From Maribacter polysaccharolyticus (GTDB lineage: Bacteria > Bacteroidota > Bacteroidia > Flavobacteriales > Flavobacteriaceae), in contig NZ_JARBUY010000002.1 of the NCBI RefSeq assembly GCF_028882255.1, positions 818,342 through 882,341 on the forward strand: a DNA stretch of 64,000 bases, in the 5' to 3' direction. Made by a program: the position numbers and the translations under genes. Under the pieces are notes generated by a model that saw only the letters and a program-made list of their open reading frames with translations, was not told the origin of the DNA and searched no databases. Every line of letters starts with the position of its first letter. The first letter of the stretch is position 1. Positions 26,123 through 35,789 of the stretch are shown here, in pieces.

Positions 26123-29100
26123 ATGTTAGAACGTATTATCCAGTACAGTATCCATCACAAGTTAATAGTTCTCTTGTTTACTGCGGGTATTATTGGCTTT
26201 GGCCTATATTCCTTATCCAATATCCCCATTGGTGCCGTCCCTGATGTAACCAACAATCAGGTTCAGGTCATTACGACCTCGAGAAATTTGGCGACTGAAG
26301 ATGTGGAAAAGTTTTTGACCTATCCCGTGGAGTTGGAAATGGCAAACTTGCCCGGGGTCAAAGAAATCAGGTCGGTTTCAAAGTTTGGATTGTCCGTAGT
26401 TACCGTGGTCTTTGATGATGATTTGGGTACATACCTACCCCGTCAACTCATTGCGGAGAAAATTAAAAGTGCAGAGGAAAAAATTCCAGCCGGATTTGGA
26501 AAGCCTTTTATGGGGCCCGTTTCAACGGGTCTTGGCGAAATCTACCAATATGTGATCGATGTCGATGCGGATCATAAAGATCAATATTCCCTATCCGATG
26601 TACGTACCATTCAAGATTGGCTGGTAAAACGTCAACTTTCGGGAATTCCGGGAGTTGTAGAGGTGAATACTTGGGGTGGTTACCTAAAAACCTATGAAGT
26701 TGCCATTAATCCAGAACGACTTCGTGCGATGAACGTTTCCATTTTTGATGTGTTCAGTGCTTTGGAAAAAAACAATAGTGTTGCCGGTGGCGGTTACATA
26801 GAGAAAGTAAATGAAAGCTATTTCATAAGAGGCGAAGGCCTAGTGGGTTCTGTAGGGGATATCGAGGATATCGTAGTGACCAGTACTGGTAATGTGCCAG
26901 TCTATGTAAGGGATATCGCAACGGTAGGCTTTGGTCACGCCAATCGTTTTGGTGCCATTACAGGAAACGGGGAAGGGGAAAAAGTTTTGGGACAGGTAAT
27001 GATGCTTAAAGATGCCAATTCCAATGCGGTTATCGAGGCTGTTAAACAACGTGTGGCCGAAATACAATCAACATTGCCACCAGGCATTTCAATCAATCCT
27101 TTTCTAGAGCGGAGCGAACTTATTGCCAAAACCACTTTTACCATTGCCGAAAACCTGATCTTGGGATGTTTGATCGTGATATTCGTAGTAGTATTGCTTT
27201 TGGGTAATTTGCGTTCTGGATTGGTGGTAGCATCGGTTATTCCAATGAGCTTACTTTTTGCCCTGTCCTTAATGTATATTTTTGGGGTTGACGCTAACTT
27301 GATGAGCTTAGGGGCGATAGACTTTGGGATCATCATCGATGGTGCAGTGATCATTGTTGAGTTCATTGCCTTTCAAATTACAAGTCAACGAACTGAATTG
27401 TTGGCTCTTCCCAAAAACCAAAGGCAAGGTTTAATAGATCAAATCACCTATCATGGGGCGTCCAAAATGATGAACTCGGCAGTATTTGGGCAACTGATCA
27501 TCATCATCGTATTCATTCCAATACTTTCCTTGGTCAATGTAGAAGGTAAAATGTTCCGCCCTATGGCTTTGGTATTCAGTTTTGCACTCACAGGTGCTAT
27601 GGTATTGTGTTTCACGTACATTCCTGTAATGGCTTCATTGTTTATAAAACCATCGAATACCGAAAAACGGACTATTTCATCTAAACTGATCGCTTTTCTT
27701 GAAGAAAAATACCAACCCACGATTTCATGGGCATTACGCAGAAAGAAATCGGTTTTGGGGATGGCCATAGGTTTATTGGTAATTACCGTATTGCTATACA
27801 CTAGGATGGGAGGTGAATTCGTGCCTACTTTGGATGAGGGCGATTTTGTGATACAACCTGTTTTGAAAACAGGGACATCATTAAGTAAAACCATTGAGGC
27901 CACAACCAGGATGGAAAAAATATTGAAGGAATTCCCCGAAGTGGAGCAAGTTGTGAGTAGAATTGGTGCTGCGGAAGTGCCAACTGACCCGATGTCTATG
28001 GAAGAAAGTGATGTCATCATTAAACTCAAGCCAAAAGGCGAATGGGTATCCGCGGAAACCAAGGATGAACTGGCCGATAAATTTAAGGCGGCCCTTTCTG
28101 AAATAGCGGGTGTTGATTTTGAGTTTACACAACCCATCGAAATGCGATTCAACGAGTTGATTACAGGGGTTCGTGCAGATTTGGCCATTAAGGTTTTTGG
28201 GGAGGATCTGGATATCCTGTACCAAAAAGCATTGGAAATAGAAAAAGCGATCCAAAACGTGGAGGGAGCGGCCGATATTTCGGTAGAGAAAACAGCTGGG
28301 TTACCGCAAATGTCGGTTCAATATGACCGAAAAAAAATAGCAAAATATAACTTGAATATCGAGGACTTGAATAAAGTCGTCACTATGGGTTTCGCAGGTA
28401 TGCCTGCAGGAACTGTCTTCGAAGGGGAAAAGCAATTCGAGATGATGATTCGTTATGACGATGCCCATAGAAGGGATATCGAAAATATTGAAACGGCCTC
28501 GGTAGCATTACCCAATGGAATGAAATTACCATTAAGCGAATTTGCTAAAATAAGTTATACCAAAGGCCCTGCTAAAATTTCACGTGATAATACAAAACGG
28601 CGAATTGTCGTAGGTGTAAATGTTCGTAATCGCGATTTGGAATCGGTAGTTAGGGATGTTCAGTCGATAATAGAAAGGGATGTTAAACTGCCAACTGGCT
28701 ATTCAATAAGCTATGGGGGACAATTTGAAAATTTACGTACGGCAACGGCAAGATTGAAAATAGCCGTGCCCATTGCACTGGTTCTAATTTTTGTGTTGCT
28801 CTACTTTGCTTTCGATTCCGTAAAGGAAGCCTTAATGATTTACAGTGCCATTCCGTTGTCGGCGATCGGGGGTGTTATGTTACTTTATTTGAGGGGATTA
28901 CCCTTCAGTATTTCGGCAGGTGTTGGCTTTATTGCTCTTTTCGGGATTGCCGTGCTAAACGGCATTGTGTTGATTGAAGAGTTTAAGGAGCTCAAAGCAC
29001 ATGGTGTGAACAATATCAATAAACGGATTTTGATGGGGACTAACAATAGATTGCGTCCGGTATTATTGACAGCCGCCGCTGCGGCATTAGGTTTTTTGCC

Positions 29101-30457
29101 TATGGCAATTTCAACCTCTGCAGGTGCAGAAGTACAAAGACCTTTGGCAACAGTTGTCGTTGGGGGATTGATTACCGCTACAGCTTTGACCCTGATCGTA
29201 CTTCCTGTTCTATATGCGATGTTCGATCGGAAAGGGCGTCATCCAAAAGTTAAGCGAAGAGTGAATCTGAAAGCCCTTGGTATTTTTATCCTTTTGTTTT
29301 TACCGGTTTTAGGTAATGCCCAAGAAATCCCCATTACTGCCGAACAAGCCGTTAGGATAGCCATTAAGAACAATAACGGATTAAAGGCATATGCCAAAAA
29401 GGTAGACCAATCAAAGCAGCTCGTTGGGAGTGCGTTCAACTTGGATAAAACCCAGGTGTATTATGGTTATGATGAAAATAATATTGCCGAAAACGGTCTT
29501 GCGCTGAAAGTTTATGGGGTTAGTCAATCCTTACAATTCCCAACGATATATGGTGCCCAACGAAAAGTTGAAAAACAAAAAGTTGAGTTATCTACCCAAC
29601 AGTTCCGATTAAATGAAAGAGCCTTGACCAAGGAGGTTTATAAGGCCTATTACAATGTCGTGTACAATAACAATCTTGTAGAACAATACATGTTTTTGGA
29701 TAGTCTCTATGGTCAATTTTCGAAGGCGGCCAACAAGCGATATGAGGTGGGCGAAACCAATTTATTGGAAAAACTTACGGCAGAAGCCAAACAAAAAGAA
29801 ATATCCATTTTGCTGGCACAAACAAAAGAGGGCGTGGCAAAGGCTTTTGCCCAGCTATATCAATGGATGCAGACAGATTCGTTGGTTGTCATAAAGGAAA
29901 ACAGTTTGCCTAGACTGGAATTGCAACAGCCGAATTTTGGCAACCATCCTGGGATACTGTATTACGATTCTGCCCAAAAATTGAGCAAATCCTCACTCGC
30001 TTTGGAAAGGCAAAGATTGCTTCCGGATGTACATATATCAGTATTCCAAGGCACCAATAATGGCGCCAATGCAAAACGATACAATGGTTTTCAAGCGGGC
30101 TTGTCGATTCCATTATGGTTCGGGGCGAACAAGGCAAAAATCAATGCGGCTAAAACAGAGACCATGATAATGGCCGATGAATCTGAAAATTACAAAATAC
30201 AACTGGAATCAAAGTATAAGGGTTTGCTATCCGATGTAAAGAGACATCAAGAAGCTGTGGATTATTATGGGAATACAGGGGTCAAACTGGCAATGGAATT
30301 AACGACTAGTGCTTCAAAATCATTTCAAAACGGCGAGATCGATTTTTTACAGTATGTACAACTTTTGGAAAATGCCAAAAACCTCAAAATCAACTATTTG
30401 TATAATCTTAACCAGTATAACGCTACAGTCTTGGAATTAAATTATTTAATCGATTAA
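26123..30457 (+). CDS. CzcA-like heavy-metal RND pump fused to a TolC-like outer-membrane factor
   Basis: A 1444-residue fusion. Residues 1 to about 1040 form a heavy-metal RND permease with 12 transmembrane segments (opening LERIIQYSIHHKLIVLLF; GGEFVPTLDEGDFVIQP). The TM4 motif GAIDFGIIIDGAVIIVE retains Asp400, Asp406 and Glu413, the DFG-x3-D-x6-E pattern of Zn/Co/Cd/Ni pumps and not that of Cu/Ag pumps. After the last RND segment comes KRRVNLKALGIFILLFLPVLGNAQE, which looks like an internal signal peptide, then an outer-membrane-factor domain of about 380 residues (ITAEQAVRIAIKNN, YEVGETNLLEKLTAEA, NGEIDFLQYVQLLENA). Such fusions are known in Bacteroidota. The TTG at 26093 is an earlier possible start but overlaps the promoter box. 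Confidence 0.93.
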   Translation: MLERIIQYSIHHKLIVLLFTAGIIGFGLYSLSNIPIGAVPDVTNNQVQVITTSRNLATEDVEKFLTYPVELEMANLPGVKEIRSVSKFGLSVVTVVFDDDLGTYLPRQLIAEKIKSAEEKIPAGFGKPFMGPVSTGLGEIYQYVIDVDADHKDQYSLSDVRTIQDWLVKRQLSGIPGVVEVNTWGGYLKTYEVAINPERLRAMNVSIFDVFSALEKNNSVAGGGYIEKVNESYFIRGEGLVGSVGDIEDIVVTSTGNVPVYVRDIATVGFGHANRFGAITGNGEGEKVLGQVMMLKDANSNAVIEAVKQRVAEIQSTLPPGISINPFLERSELIAKTTFTIAENLILGCLIVIFVVVLLLGNLRSGLVVASVIPMSLLFALSLMYIFGVDANLMSLGAIDFGIIIDGAVIIVEFIAFQITSQRTELLALPKNQRQGLIDQITYHGASKMMNSAVFGQLIIIIVFIPILSLVNVEGKMFRPMALVFSFALTGAMVLCFTYIPVMASLFIKPSNTEKRTISSKLIAFLEEKYQPTISWALRRKKSVLGMAIGLLVITVLLYTRMGGEFVPTLDEGDFVIQPVLKTGTSLSKTIEATTRMEKILKEFPEVEQVVSRIGAAEVPTDPMSMEESDVIIKLKPKGEWVSAETKDELADKFKAALSEIAGVDFEFTQPIEMRFNELITGVRADLAIKVFGEDLDILYQKALEIEKAIQNVEGAADISVEKTAGLPQMSVQYDRKKIAKYNLNIEDLNKVVTMGFAGMPAGTVFEGEKQFEMMIRYDDAHRRDIENIETASVALPNGMKLPLSEFAKISYTKGPAKISRDNTKRRIVVGVNVRNRDLESVVRDVQSIIERDVKLPTGYSISYGGQFENLRTATARLKIAVPIALVLIFVLLYFAFDSVKEALMIYSAIPLSAIGGVMLLYLRGLPFSISAGVGFIALFGIAVLNGIVLIEEFKELKAHGVNNINKRILMGTNNRLRPVLLTAAAAALGFLPMAISTSAGAEVQRPLATVVVGGLITATALTLIVLPVLYAMFDRKGRHPKVKRRVNLKALGIFILLFLPVLGNAQEIPITAEQAVRIAIKNNNGLKAYAKKVDQSKQLVGSAFNLDKTQVYYGYDENNIAENGLALKVYGVSQSLQFPTIYGAQRKVEKQKVELSTQQFRLNERALTKEVYKAYYNVVYNNNLVEQYMFLDSLYGQFSKAANKRYEVGETNLLEKLTAEAKQKEISILLAQTKEGVAKAFAQLYQWMQTDSLVVIKENSLPRLELQQPNFGNHPGILYYDSAQKLSKSSLALERQRLLPDVHISVFQGTNNGANAKRYNGFQAGLSIPLWFGANKAKINAAKTETMIMADESENYKIQLESKYKGLLSDVKRHQEAVDYYGNTGVKLAMELTTSASKSFQNGEIDFLQYVQLLENAKNLKINYLYNLNQYNATVLELNYLID

Positions 30458-31620
30458 TGATGAAAAATATAGTCAACAATTTTACCCCTGTCATAAGTTC
30501 AATAAGTATTCTTTTGTTGCTTTCATTGGCTTCGTGTAACTCAAAGGAAAAAACGGAAACGGCCTATACGGATGCAACGAAAGGGATTCAGGACGAAGAT
30601 GTAATTACCATAACCGAAAATCAATTCAATTCGGGTGGAATGGAACTTGGTGAAATTACATTGCACGATTTCAATGCCGTCGTTAAGGCTAACGGAATGT
30701 TTGCCGTACCCCCACAAAACCAAGTGGACGTAAGTGCATACTTTGCCGGTTACGTAAAAGACATCGGTCTATTACCGGGGGATGTGGTCAAAAAAGGGCA
30801 AGTCCTGTTCACGATTGAAAATCCCGATTATATTCAAATACAACAGGATTTTCTTGAGGCAAGGGGACGCCTCACATATTTAAAGTCCGATTACGAACGC
30901 CAGCAAGAATTGATGGTCGATAATGTGACTTCCAAGAAAAATTTTTTGAAGGCCGAATCGGAGTATATGGTAACCTTGGCACAATTTCAATCCCTTAAAA
31001 AGAAGTTGGGCCTTATGAACATCGATCCAAATAGCCTTACGGGCGAAAATATTCGGTCTGTCATTACGGTGATTTCACCATTATCAGGGTATGCAACTAC
31101 AATAAACGCAAGTAAGGGCATGTACTTAAATCCTTCTGATATTGCGATAACCGTTACCAATACCGACGACCTTCATATAGAATTGAAGATTTTTGAAAAA
31201 GACCTTCCCCTTGTCAAGGTGGGGCAGCCAATCAATATAAGATTGCAGAACGACGTGGACAGGGTATATAAAGGTGTGGTTCATTTAGTCAACAAGGCGA
31301 TAAATGCTCAAAGTAGGACCGTGGATATCCATGGGGATCTTTTAGACGATGGGGAAGTACGGCAATTTGCTCCTGGAATGTACATTGAGGCTGAGATTTT
31401 GACCACATCGGCGGAGCATCCTGCACTGCCAACCGAAGCTGTTGCGAACATTGATAATGACTTTTTTGTACTCGTGAAGGAAGATAATACAAGGTTCAAA
31501 AGGGTATTGGTCAAAACAGGCAGTAAGGATAATGGATTTACTCAAATTCTTAATGCAGCCGATTTTGAAGCGAACACGGAATTTTTAACGAAGGGAGCAT
31601 TTAATTTAATTACCGAGTAA
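30457..31620 (+). CDS. CzcB-like periplasmic adaptor lipoprotein
   Basis: A 387-residue membrane-fusion protein that overlaps the pump stop by one base. The lipobox ends at Cys27 (SLASC). It has the expected order: beta-barrel and lipoyl half (GYVKDIGLLPGDVVKKGQVLFTIEN), a helical hairpin (IQIQQDFLEARGRLTYLKSDYERQ), second lipoyl half (VITVISPLSGYATTINASKG), then beta-barrel and membrane-proximal domains. It bridges the RND pump to its outer-membrane partner, which is here encoded in the same polypeptide as the pump. His/Met-rich metal-binding ends of the CusB or CzcB kind are not obvious. Confidence 0.92.
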   Translation: MMKNIVNNFTPVISSISILLLLSLASCNSKEKTETAYTDATKGIQDEDVITITENQFNSGGMELGEITLHDFNAVVKANGMFAVPPQNQVDVSAYFAGYVKDIGLLPGDVVKKGQVLFTIENPDYIQIQQDFLEARGRLTYLKSDYERQQELMVDNVTSKKNFLKAESEYMVTLAQFQSLKKKLGLMNIDPNSLTGENIRSVITVISPLSGYATTINASKGMYLNPSDIAITVTNTDDLHIELKIFEKDLPLVKVGQPINIRLQNDVDRVYKGVVHLVNKAINAQSRTVDIHGDLLDDGEVRQFAPGMYIEAEILTTSAEHPALPTEAVANIDNDFFVLVKEDNTRFKRVLVKTGSKDNGFTQILNAADFEANTEFLTKGAFNLITE

Positions 31621-31650
31621 GTCTGGAAGGCACTATTGATCATAAAAAAA

Positions 31651-32142
31651 ATGATGAACGAGGCACATGTACATTTAGTGGTTAACCATCTTCCCATGGT
31701 GGGGGTATTGTTCGGTTTTCTGGTATTGATCTCAGGTTATATCATTAAGAACCGACAAGTAAGGAATACGGCACTGGGTATTTTTGTTTTCAGTGCCCTA
31801 ACATCCATTGCCGCCTTCTATACGGGAGAAGGGGCGGAAGAAGTTGTAGGGAATATTCCTGGGGTAAGTGAGACGCTTTTGCATGATCATGAAGAATATG
31901 CAGGGTTGTTTTTTACAACGATTTTGATTCTAGGAGGGGTATCTCTTGCCACTTTGTTTTTGGAGTACAGAAAGTCCGTATTCACTAAATATGCATTATC
32001 ACTGGTTATCCTACTGGCGATAATCTCGATGATGATTTCCAAATATGTAGGAACCAGTGGTGGCGAGATTCGACATTCAGAAATAAGATATGATGCTGAT
32101 GTGATTCAATTTGATAAGGACGATGACCGTGATGACAATTAA
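31651..32142 (+). CDS. Four-helix membrane protein, DUF2231-like
   Basis: A 163-residue protein with four predicted transmembrane helices. It opens EAHVHLVVNHLPMVGVLFGF, and carries several His residues at helix ends (HVH, NHLP, HDHEEY, RHSEI) plus GEGAEE and GTSGGEIRH. The NHLP and GGxIRH signatures resemble small DUF2231-type membrane proteins, where paired His could bind heme or metal; this is inference. A TTG at 31636 gives five extra residues, but ATG 31651 is preferred. It follows the adaptor gene by 30 bases and is a probable part of the metal operon. Confidence 0.65.
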   Translation: MMNEAHVHLVVNHLPMVGVLFGFLVLISGYIIKNRQVRNTALGIFVFSALTSIAAFYTGEGAEEVVGNIPGVSETLLHDHEEYAGLFFTTILILGGVSLATLFLEYRKSVFTKYALSLVILLAIISMMISKYVGTSGGEIRHSEIRYDADVIQFDKDDDRDDN

Positions 32143-32719
32143 AAGCATTTCGAAGTATTGTTCTAGGATACTACAGGGAGACAAATGTAAAAACCTGCCT
32201 TTTCACGATTATACGCATACCCAGGAGGTAATCGACAATGTTTTTTTGATTTCAGATGCCATGGGAATGCAGCCAAGTGAGGTAAAGCTTATAGCTATAG
32301 CAGCTTGTTTTCATGATACGGGTTTTTCGGTAACCTATAGTGGTCACGAAGAAGTCAGCAAAAATATTGCAGCTAAGTATCTAGTGAAAACAAATTGTAC
32401 CAGGGCCGAAATTGAAAGGGTATGCGCTTGTATAGAGGCCACAAAAATACCCCAAAATCCCCATGACATTTATGCGGAAGTACTTTGTGATGCCGATTTG
32501 TTCCACTTGGGTACATCGCATTTCTTTTTTAGGAACCTACTCTTACGTAAAGAATGGGAATTGTTTTGTGATACTGTCATGACCGATGAGGAATGGCAAT
32601 TACTGAATATTAAGTTCTTGGAGGAGCACCGATTCAAAACAAGTTATGGCAAAACTATCTTGGAAAAAGGAAAACGGGAAAATTTGAATAAACTAAAAAA
32701 ATTAATTCGAATAAAATGA
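32132..32719 (+). CDS. HD-domain phosphohydrolase
   Basis: A 195-residue soluble protein with the HD superfamily pattern: His in FHDYTHTQEV, His-Asp in AACFHDTGF, a later His in GHEEV and Asp in LCDADLFHLG. These are the metal-binding residues of small phosphohydrolases acting on nucleotides or similar phosphoesters. ATG 32132 overlaps the stop of the preceding gene by 11 bases; earlier ATGs at 32111 and 32123 also exist. Its own stop overlaps the next gene's ATG (ATGA). Specific substrate unknown. Confidence 0.8.
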   Translation: MTIKSISKYCSRILQGDKCKNLPFHDYTHTQEVIDNVFLISDAMGMQPSEVKLIAIAACFHDTGFSVTYSGHEEVSKNIAAKYLVKTNCTRAEIERVCACIEATKIPQNPHDIYAEVLCDADLFHLGTSHFFFRNLLLRKEWELFCDTVMTDEEWQLLNIKFLEEHRFKTSYGKTILEKGKRENLNKLKKLIRIK

Positions 32720-34683
32720 AACCATTAATTCCAAAAAGATTCACATTGTTAAAGGGTTTTGTCTTTTTGTTTATCATCCTTTCGTTTATATTGAGGGTGA
32801 TTTTCCTGATTTGGAACTTTTCCGAAACCGATCACGGTCTTATTGTTTTGTTTACCACGTTCATTACCGGCCTTTTTTTTGATATCGGTACCGTTTCATT
32901 TTTTGTCTTTATCGCTTCATTGTATTTTTTGCTAATGCCCAGACGCCTTATGGGTTCAATAGTCGATAGGGTTATTTGTTATACGGGGTTTACTATTGGC
33001 GTGTTGATCATCTTCTTTTCATTCTTCGCGGAAATCATTTTTTGGGACGAATTTCAAAGAAGGTTCAATTTTATTGCCGTAGACTATTTAGTGTATACCT
33101 ACGAGGTGGTAAAGAATATAAACGAATCCTATCCCTTGCCGATTTTGATTGGAGGTATGGGTATTCTCGTATTGTTTACGGTTTTGCTTTTTAAAAAGTC
33201 ACTGATCTTCAAGAAAACTTTTGAAAGTAAAGATCGATTTAAATTACGCTTGTTACCGAGTGTATTCGTATTGGGCGTCGCCTTGATTTTTACGTTGTTC
33301 GTCAATAATGAAAATGCGGAACTTTCAGAAAATCGTTTCAATAATGAACTTTCCAAGACTGGAATTTATTCCTTTTTTGCTGCCTTTAGGAATAATGAAC
33401 TTAATTACAGGGAGTTCTATAAAACCGAAAATACGGAATCTGCCTTCCTAAAGGTGAAAAGAAATATTTCTACGTCCCAGGATAGCATTTTCACATCATC
33501 GAAAAGCATAAGAAGGTTCATAAAGAATGATCTTGAAGAAAGAAAACCCAATGTGATTTTTATCTGTATCGAGAGTTTAAGTGCTAAGTATTTAGGGACT
33601 TTTGGCAATCAAAAGCGTCTGACCCCTACGCTCGATTCCTTGGCCCAAGTCGGCATTTCCTTTGATAATCTATATGCAACGGGGACGCGAACAGTACGCG
33701 GTATGGAAGCCATCACCCTAGGTATACCCCCTACACCCGGCAGAAGTATTGTTAAAAGGGAGAAGAATCAAGATCTTTTTACCATCGGGGAGGTGTTTAA
33801 AATCAAGGGTTACAGCCGCACCTTTTTTTACGGTGGAGATGGTTATTTTGATAATATGGATCATTTTTTCAGTGGTAACGGATTCGATATCGTTGATCGG
33901 GGAAGGGGCTTCTTACCCTCTTGGGATATTGTAACCGATCGTAAAAATATTGGGGATGGGGAAGTAACCTTTGAAAATGCCTGGGGGGTTTGTGATGGGG
34001 ATATTTACAGGAAGGTATTGAAAGAGGCAGATATCGCAACCGCTGGGGGAAAACCTTTTTTTGACTTTATCATGACTACTTCCAACCATAAGCCATATAC
34101 ATATCCTGATAATAAGATCGATATTCCTTCTGGATCTGGAAGAATCGGCGCAATTAAATATACGGACTTTGCGCTTCATGAATTTATTCAAGAAGCGAAG
34201 AAAAAAACCTGGTTCAAGAATACTGTATTTGTAATTATGGCCGATCATTGTGCCAGTAGTGCCGGGCGATGGGAACTTGATGTGGCCAATTACCATATCC
34301 CAGGAATGATAGTGAATCTGGAAGGGACGAATGCTGGGCATATCGATAAACTCTGCTCCCAAATCGATGTCTTCCCTACGTTGTTCGCCAAATTGGGATG
34401 GGATTATGAAAGTAATTTTTTCGGTAAAGACGTCTATAAGATGGAAAGGAAGGATGAACGGGCATTTATTGGCAATTACAGAAAATTAGGCCTTTTAAAA
34501 GAAAGCGGGCTCATGGTCTTAGGAGACAGGAAATCCGCTAAATTCTACCGGTGGGATGCCAAAGATAACAGTCTAAAGGCATTGCCCTTGGATGATGGTT
34601 TCTTAAAGGAAACCATTTCATATTTTCAAGTGGCAGATTACCTTTATAACCATAATGGGTTAAAATTAAAAATGGACTTATGA
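32716..34683 (+). CDS. LTA-synthase-like membrane phosphoglycerol/phosphoethanolamine transferase
   Basis: A 655-residue protein with five N-terminal transmembrane segments (to about residue 200) and a large extracytoplasmic alkaline-phosphatase-fold domain. Metal and nucleophile residues are visible: Glu in IFICIESLSAKYLG, the likely nucleophile Thr in ATGTRTVRGMEAIT, and Asp-His in FVIMADHCASSAG. In Gram-negative bacteria such enzymes modify lipids or periplasmic glycans with phosphoglycerol or phosphoethanolamine. Overlaps both neighbours by 4 bases (ATGA), so translation is coupled to the HD protein and the lipid kinase. Confidence 0.85.
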   Translation: MKPLIPKRFTLLKGFVFLFIILSFILRVIFLIWNFSETDHGLIVLFTTFITGLFFDIGTVSFFVFIASLYFLLMPRRLMGSIVDRVICYTGFTIGVLIIFFSFFAEIIFWDEFQRRFNFIAVDYLVYTYEVVKNINESYPLPILIGGMGILVLFTVLLFKKSLIFKKTFESKDRFKLRLLPSVFVLGVALIFTLFVNNENAELSENRFNNELSKTGIYSFFAAFRNNELNYREFYKTENTESAFLKVKRNISTSQDSIFTSSKSIRRFIKNDLEERKPNVIFICIESLSAKYLGTFGNQKRLTPTLDSLAQVGISFDNLYATGTRTVRGMEAITLGIPPTPGRSIVKREKNQDLFTIGEVFKIKGYSRTFFYGGDGYFDNMDHFFSGNGFDIVDRGRGFLPSWDIVTDRKNIGDGEVTFENAWGVCDGDIYRKVLKEADIATAGGKPFFDFIMTTSNHKPYTYPDNKIDIPSGSGRIGAIKYTDFALHEFIQEAKKKTWFKNTVFVIMADHCASSAGRWELDVANYHIPGMIVNLEGTNAGHIDKLCSQIDVFPTLFAKLGWDYESNFFGKDVYKMERKDERAFIGNYRKLGLLKESGLMVLGDRKSAKFYRWDAKDNSLKALPLDDGFLKETISYFQVADYLYNHNGLKLKMDL

Positions 34684-35573
34684 AAACGATCCATTTTATA
34701 GTAAACCCAATTGCCGGTAAAGGCAAGCCTCGTATTACAAAGCATTATTTATCGGCATTCTTTGAAAAGGATGATTTTACAATTGTTGTAAAACATTCCG
34801 ACTATAAAGGACATGCGACACTTCTGGTACAACAGTCCATAAGTGAAAATGCAGAGATCATCGTTGCCTGTGGAGGTGATGGTACGATCAACGAAGTGGC
34901 ATCCTGCTTGGTCAATTCCAGAATATTGCTGGGGATTATCCCTCTAGGTTCCGGTAATGGACTGGCCAGGAACCTTAAAATCCCGAAAGACTTGAAAAAA
35001 GCCATTCAACTCATCATAGACCAAAAAGTAACCCCAATTGATGTAGGAAGTATCAATGGGGAATATTTTTTCAGCAATATTGGTTTTGGATTTGCAGCCA
35101 ATACGATATCCAATTTCGAAAGCACTTCGAAAAGAAGATTGATTACGTATCTGAGAGCCACTTTACAATCGGTCAGGTCATTTAAAAATGATACGGAATA
35201 CACCATTGAAATTAATGGGAAAGCAGCCATCTTAAACCCTTTTTTGGTTTTCGTATCGAACACCAATATCATGGGGTACAATTTCTCGATGACAAGAAAG
35301 GCAATTTTAAATGACGGGTTACTTGATATTGTAATAATTGATCGATTGAATAAATCCAAAATCCTTTATCTCGCATTTTTATTCCTACTCAGATGCGAGC
35401 ATAAGATTAAGGAATATTCTTATCAAAAGGTCGAAAATGTTACAATGAAAATAGAGAATAAGGACACGGAACTCATTTTTGAGAAGGATGGTGAATTGCG
35501 AAGAACAAACCCTGTAGTATTTCACCTGGAGGTTTTAAAAGAAAGTCTGAACGTAATAGCTGCATTGGATTGA
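34680..35573 (+). CDS. Diacylglycerol-kinase-type lipid kinase
   Basis: A 297-residue soluble lipid kinase of the DagK/YegS family. The start HFIVNPIAGKGKPR and the nucleotide-binding CGGDGTINEVA with GIIPLGSGNGLARNL are diagnostic. It phosphorylates diacylglycerol or a related lipid. Coupling to the LTA-synthase-like gene is meaningful: transferases that take head groups from phospholipids leave diacylglycerol, which this kinase can recycle to phosphatidate. That functional link is inference from general lipid metabolism and gene order. Confidence 0.9.
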   Translation: MKTIHFIVNPIAGKGKPRITKHYLSAFFEKDDFTIVVKHSDYKGHATLLVQQSISENAEIIVACGGDGTINEVASCLVNSRILLGIIPLGSGNGLARNLKIPKDLKKAIQLIIDQKVTPIDVGSINGEYFFSNIGFGFAANTISNFESTSKRRLITYLRATLQSVRSFKNDTEYTIEINGKAAILNPFLVFVSNTNIMGYNFSMTRKAILNDGLLDIVIIDRLNKSKILYLAFLFLLRCEHKIKEYSYQKVENVTMKIENKDTELIFEKDGELRRTNPVVFHLEVLKESLNVIAALD

Positions 35574-35789
35574 GCAGAATGATACCGAACGGAAAATGGT
35601 TAGGGTGGCATGGTCACTATATGTTCCCAGTACATTTTGTTTCCGGTCAATGGGTGATTCAATATTCGAACATTCCCCCTAAGAAAAAGAAATAAGTTCA
35701 TCAAACCATTTTATTCCCTGTATCTTTTTATAGCAAAACAAACTAAACGGAAAGTATAGGGTCTAATAACCAAAGGAAGCCGTACAAAA

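Noticed and set aside
27451..28188. 245-residue - strand frame inside the RND pump gene
   Set aside because: Antisense shadow of a strongly coding region; composition and lack of motifs match an artefact.
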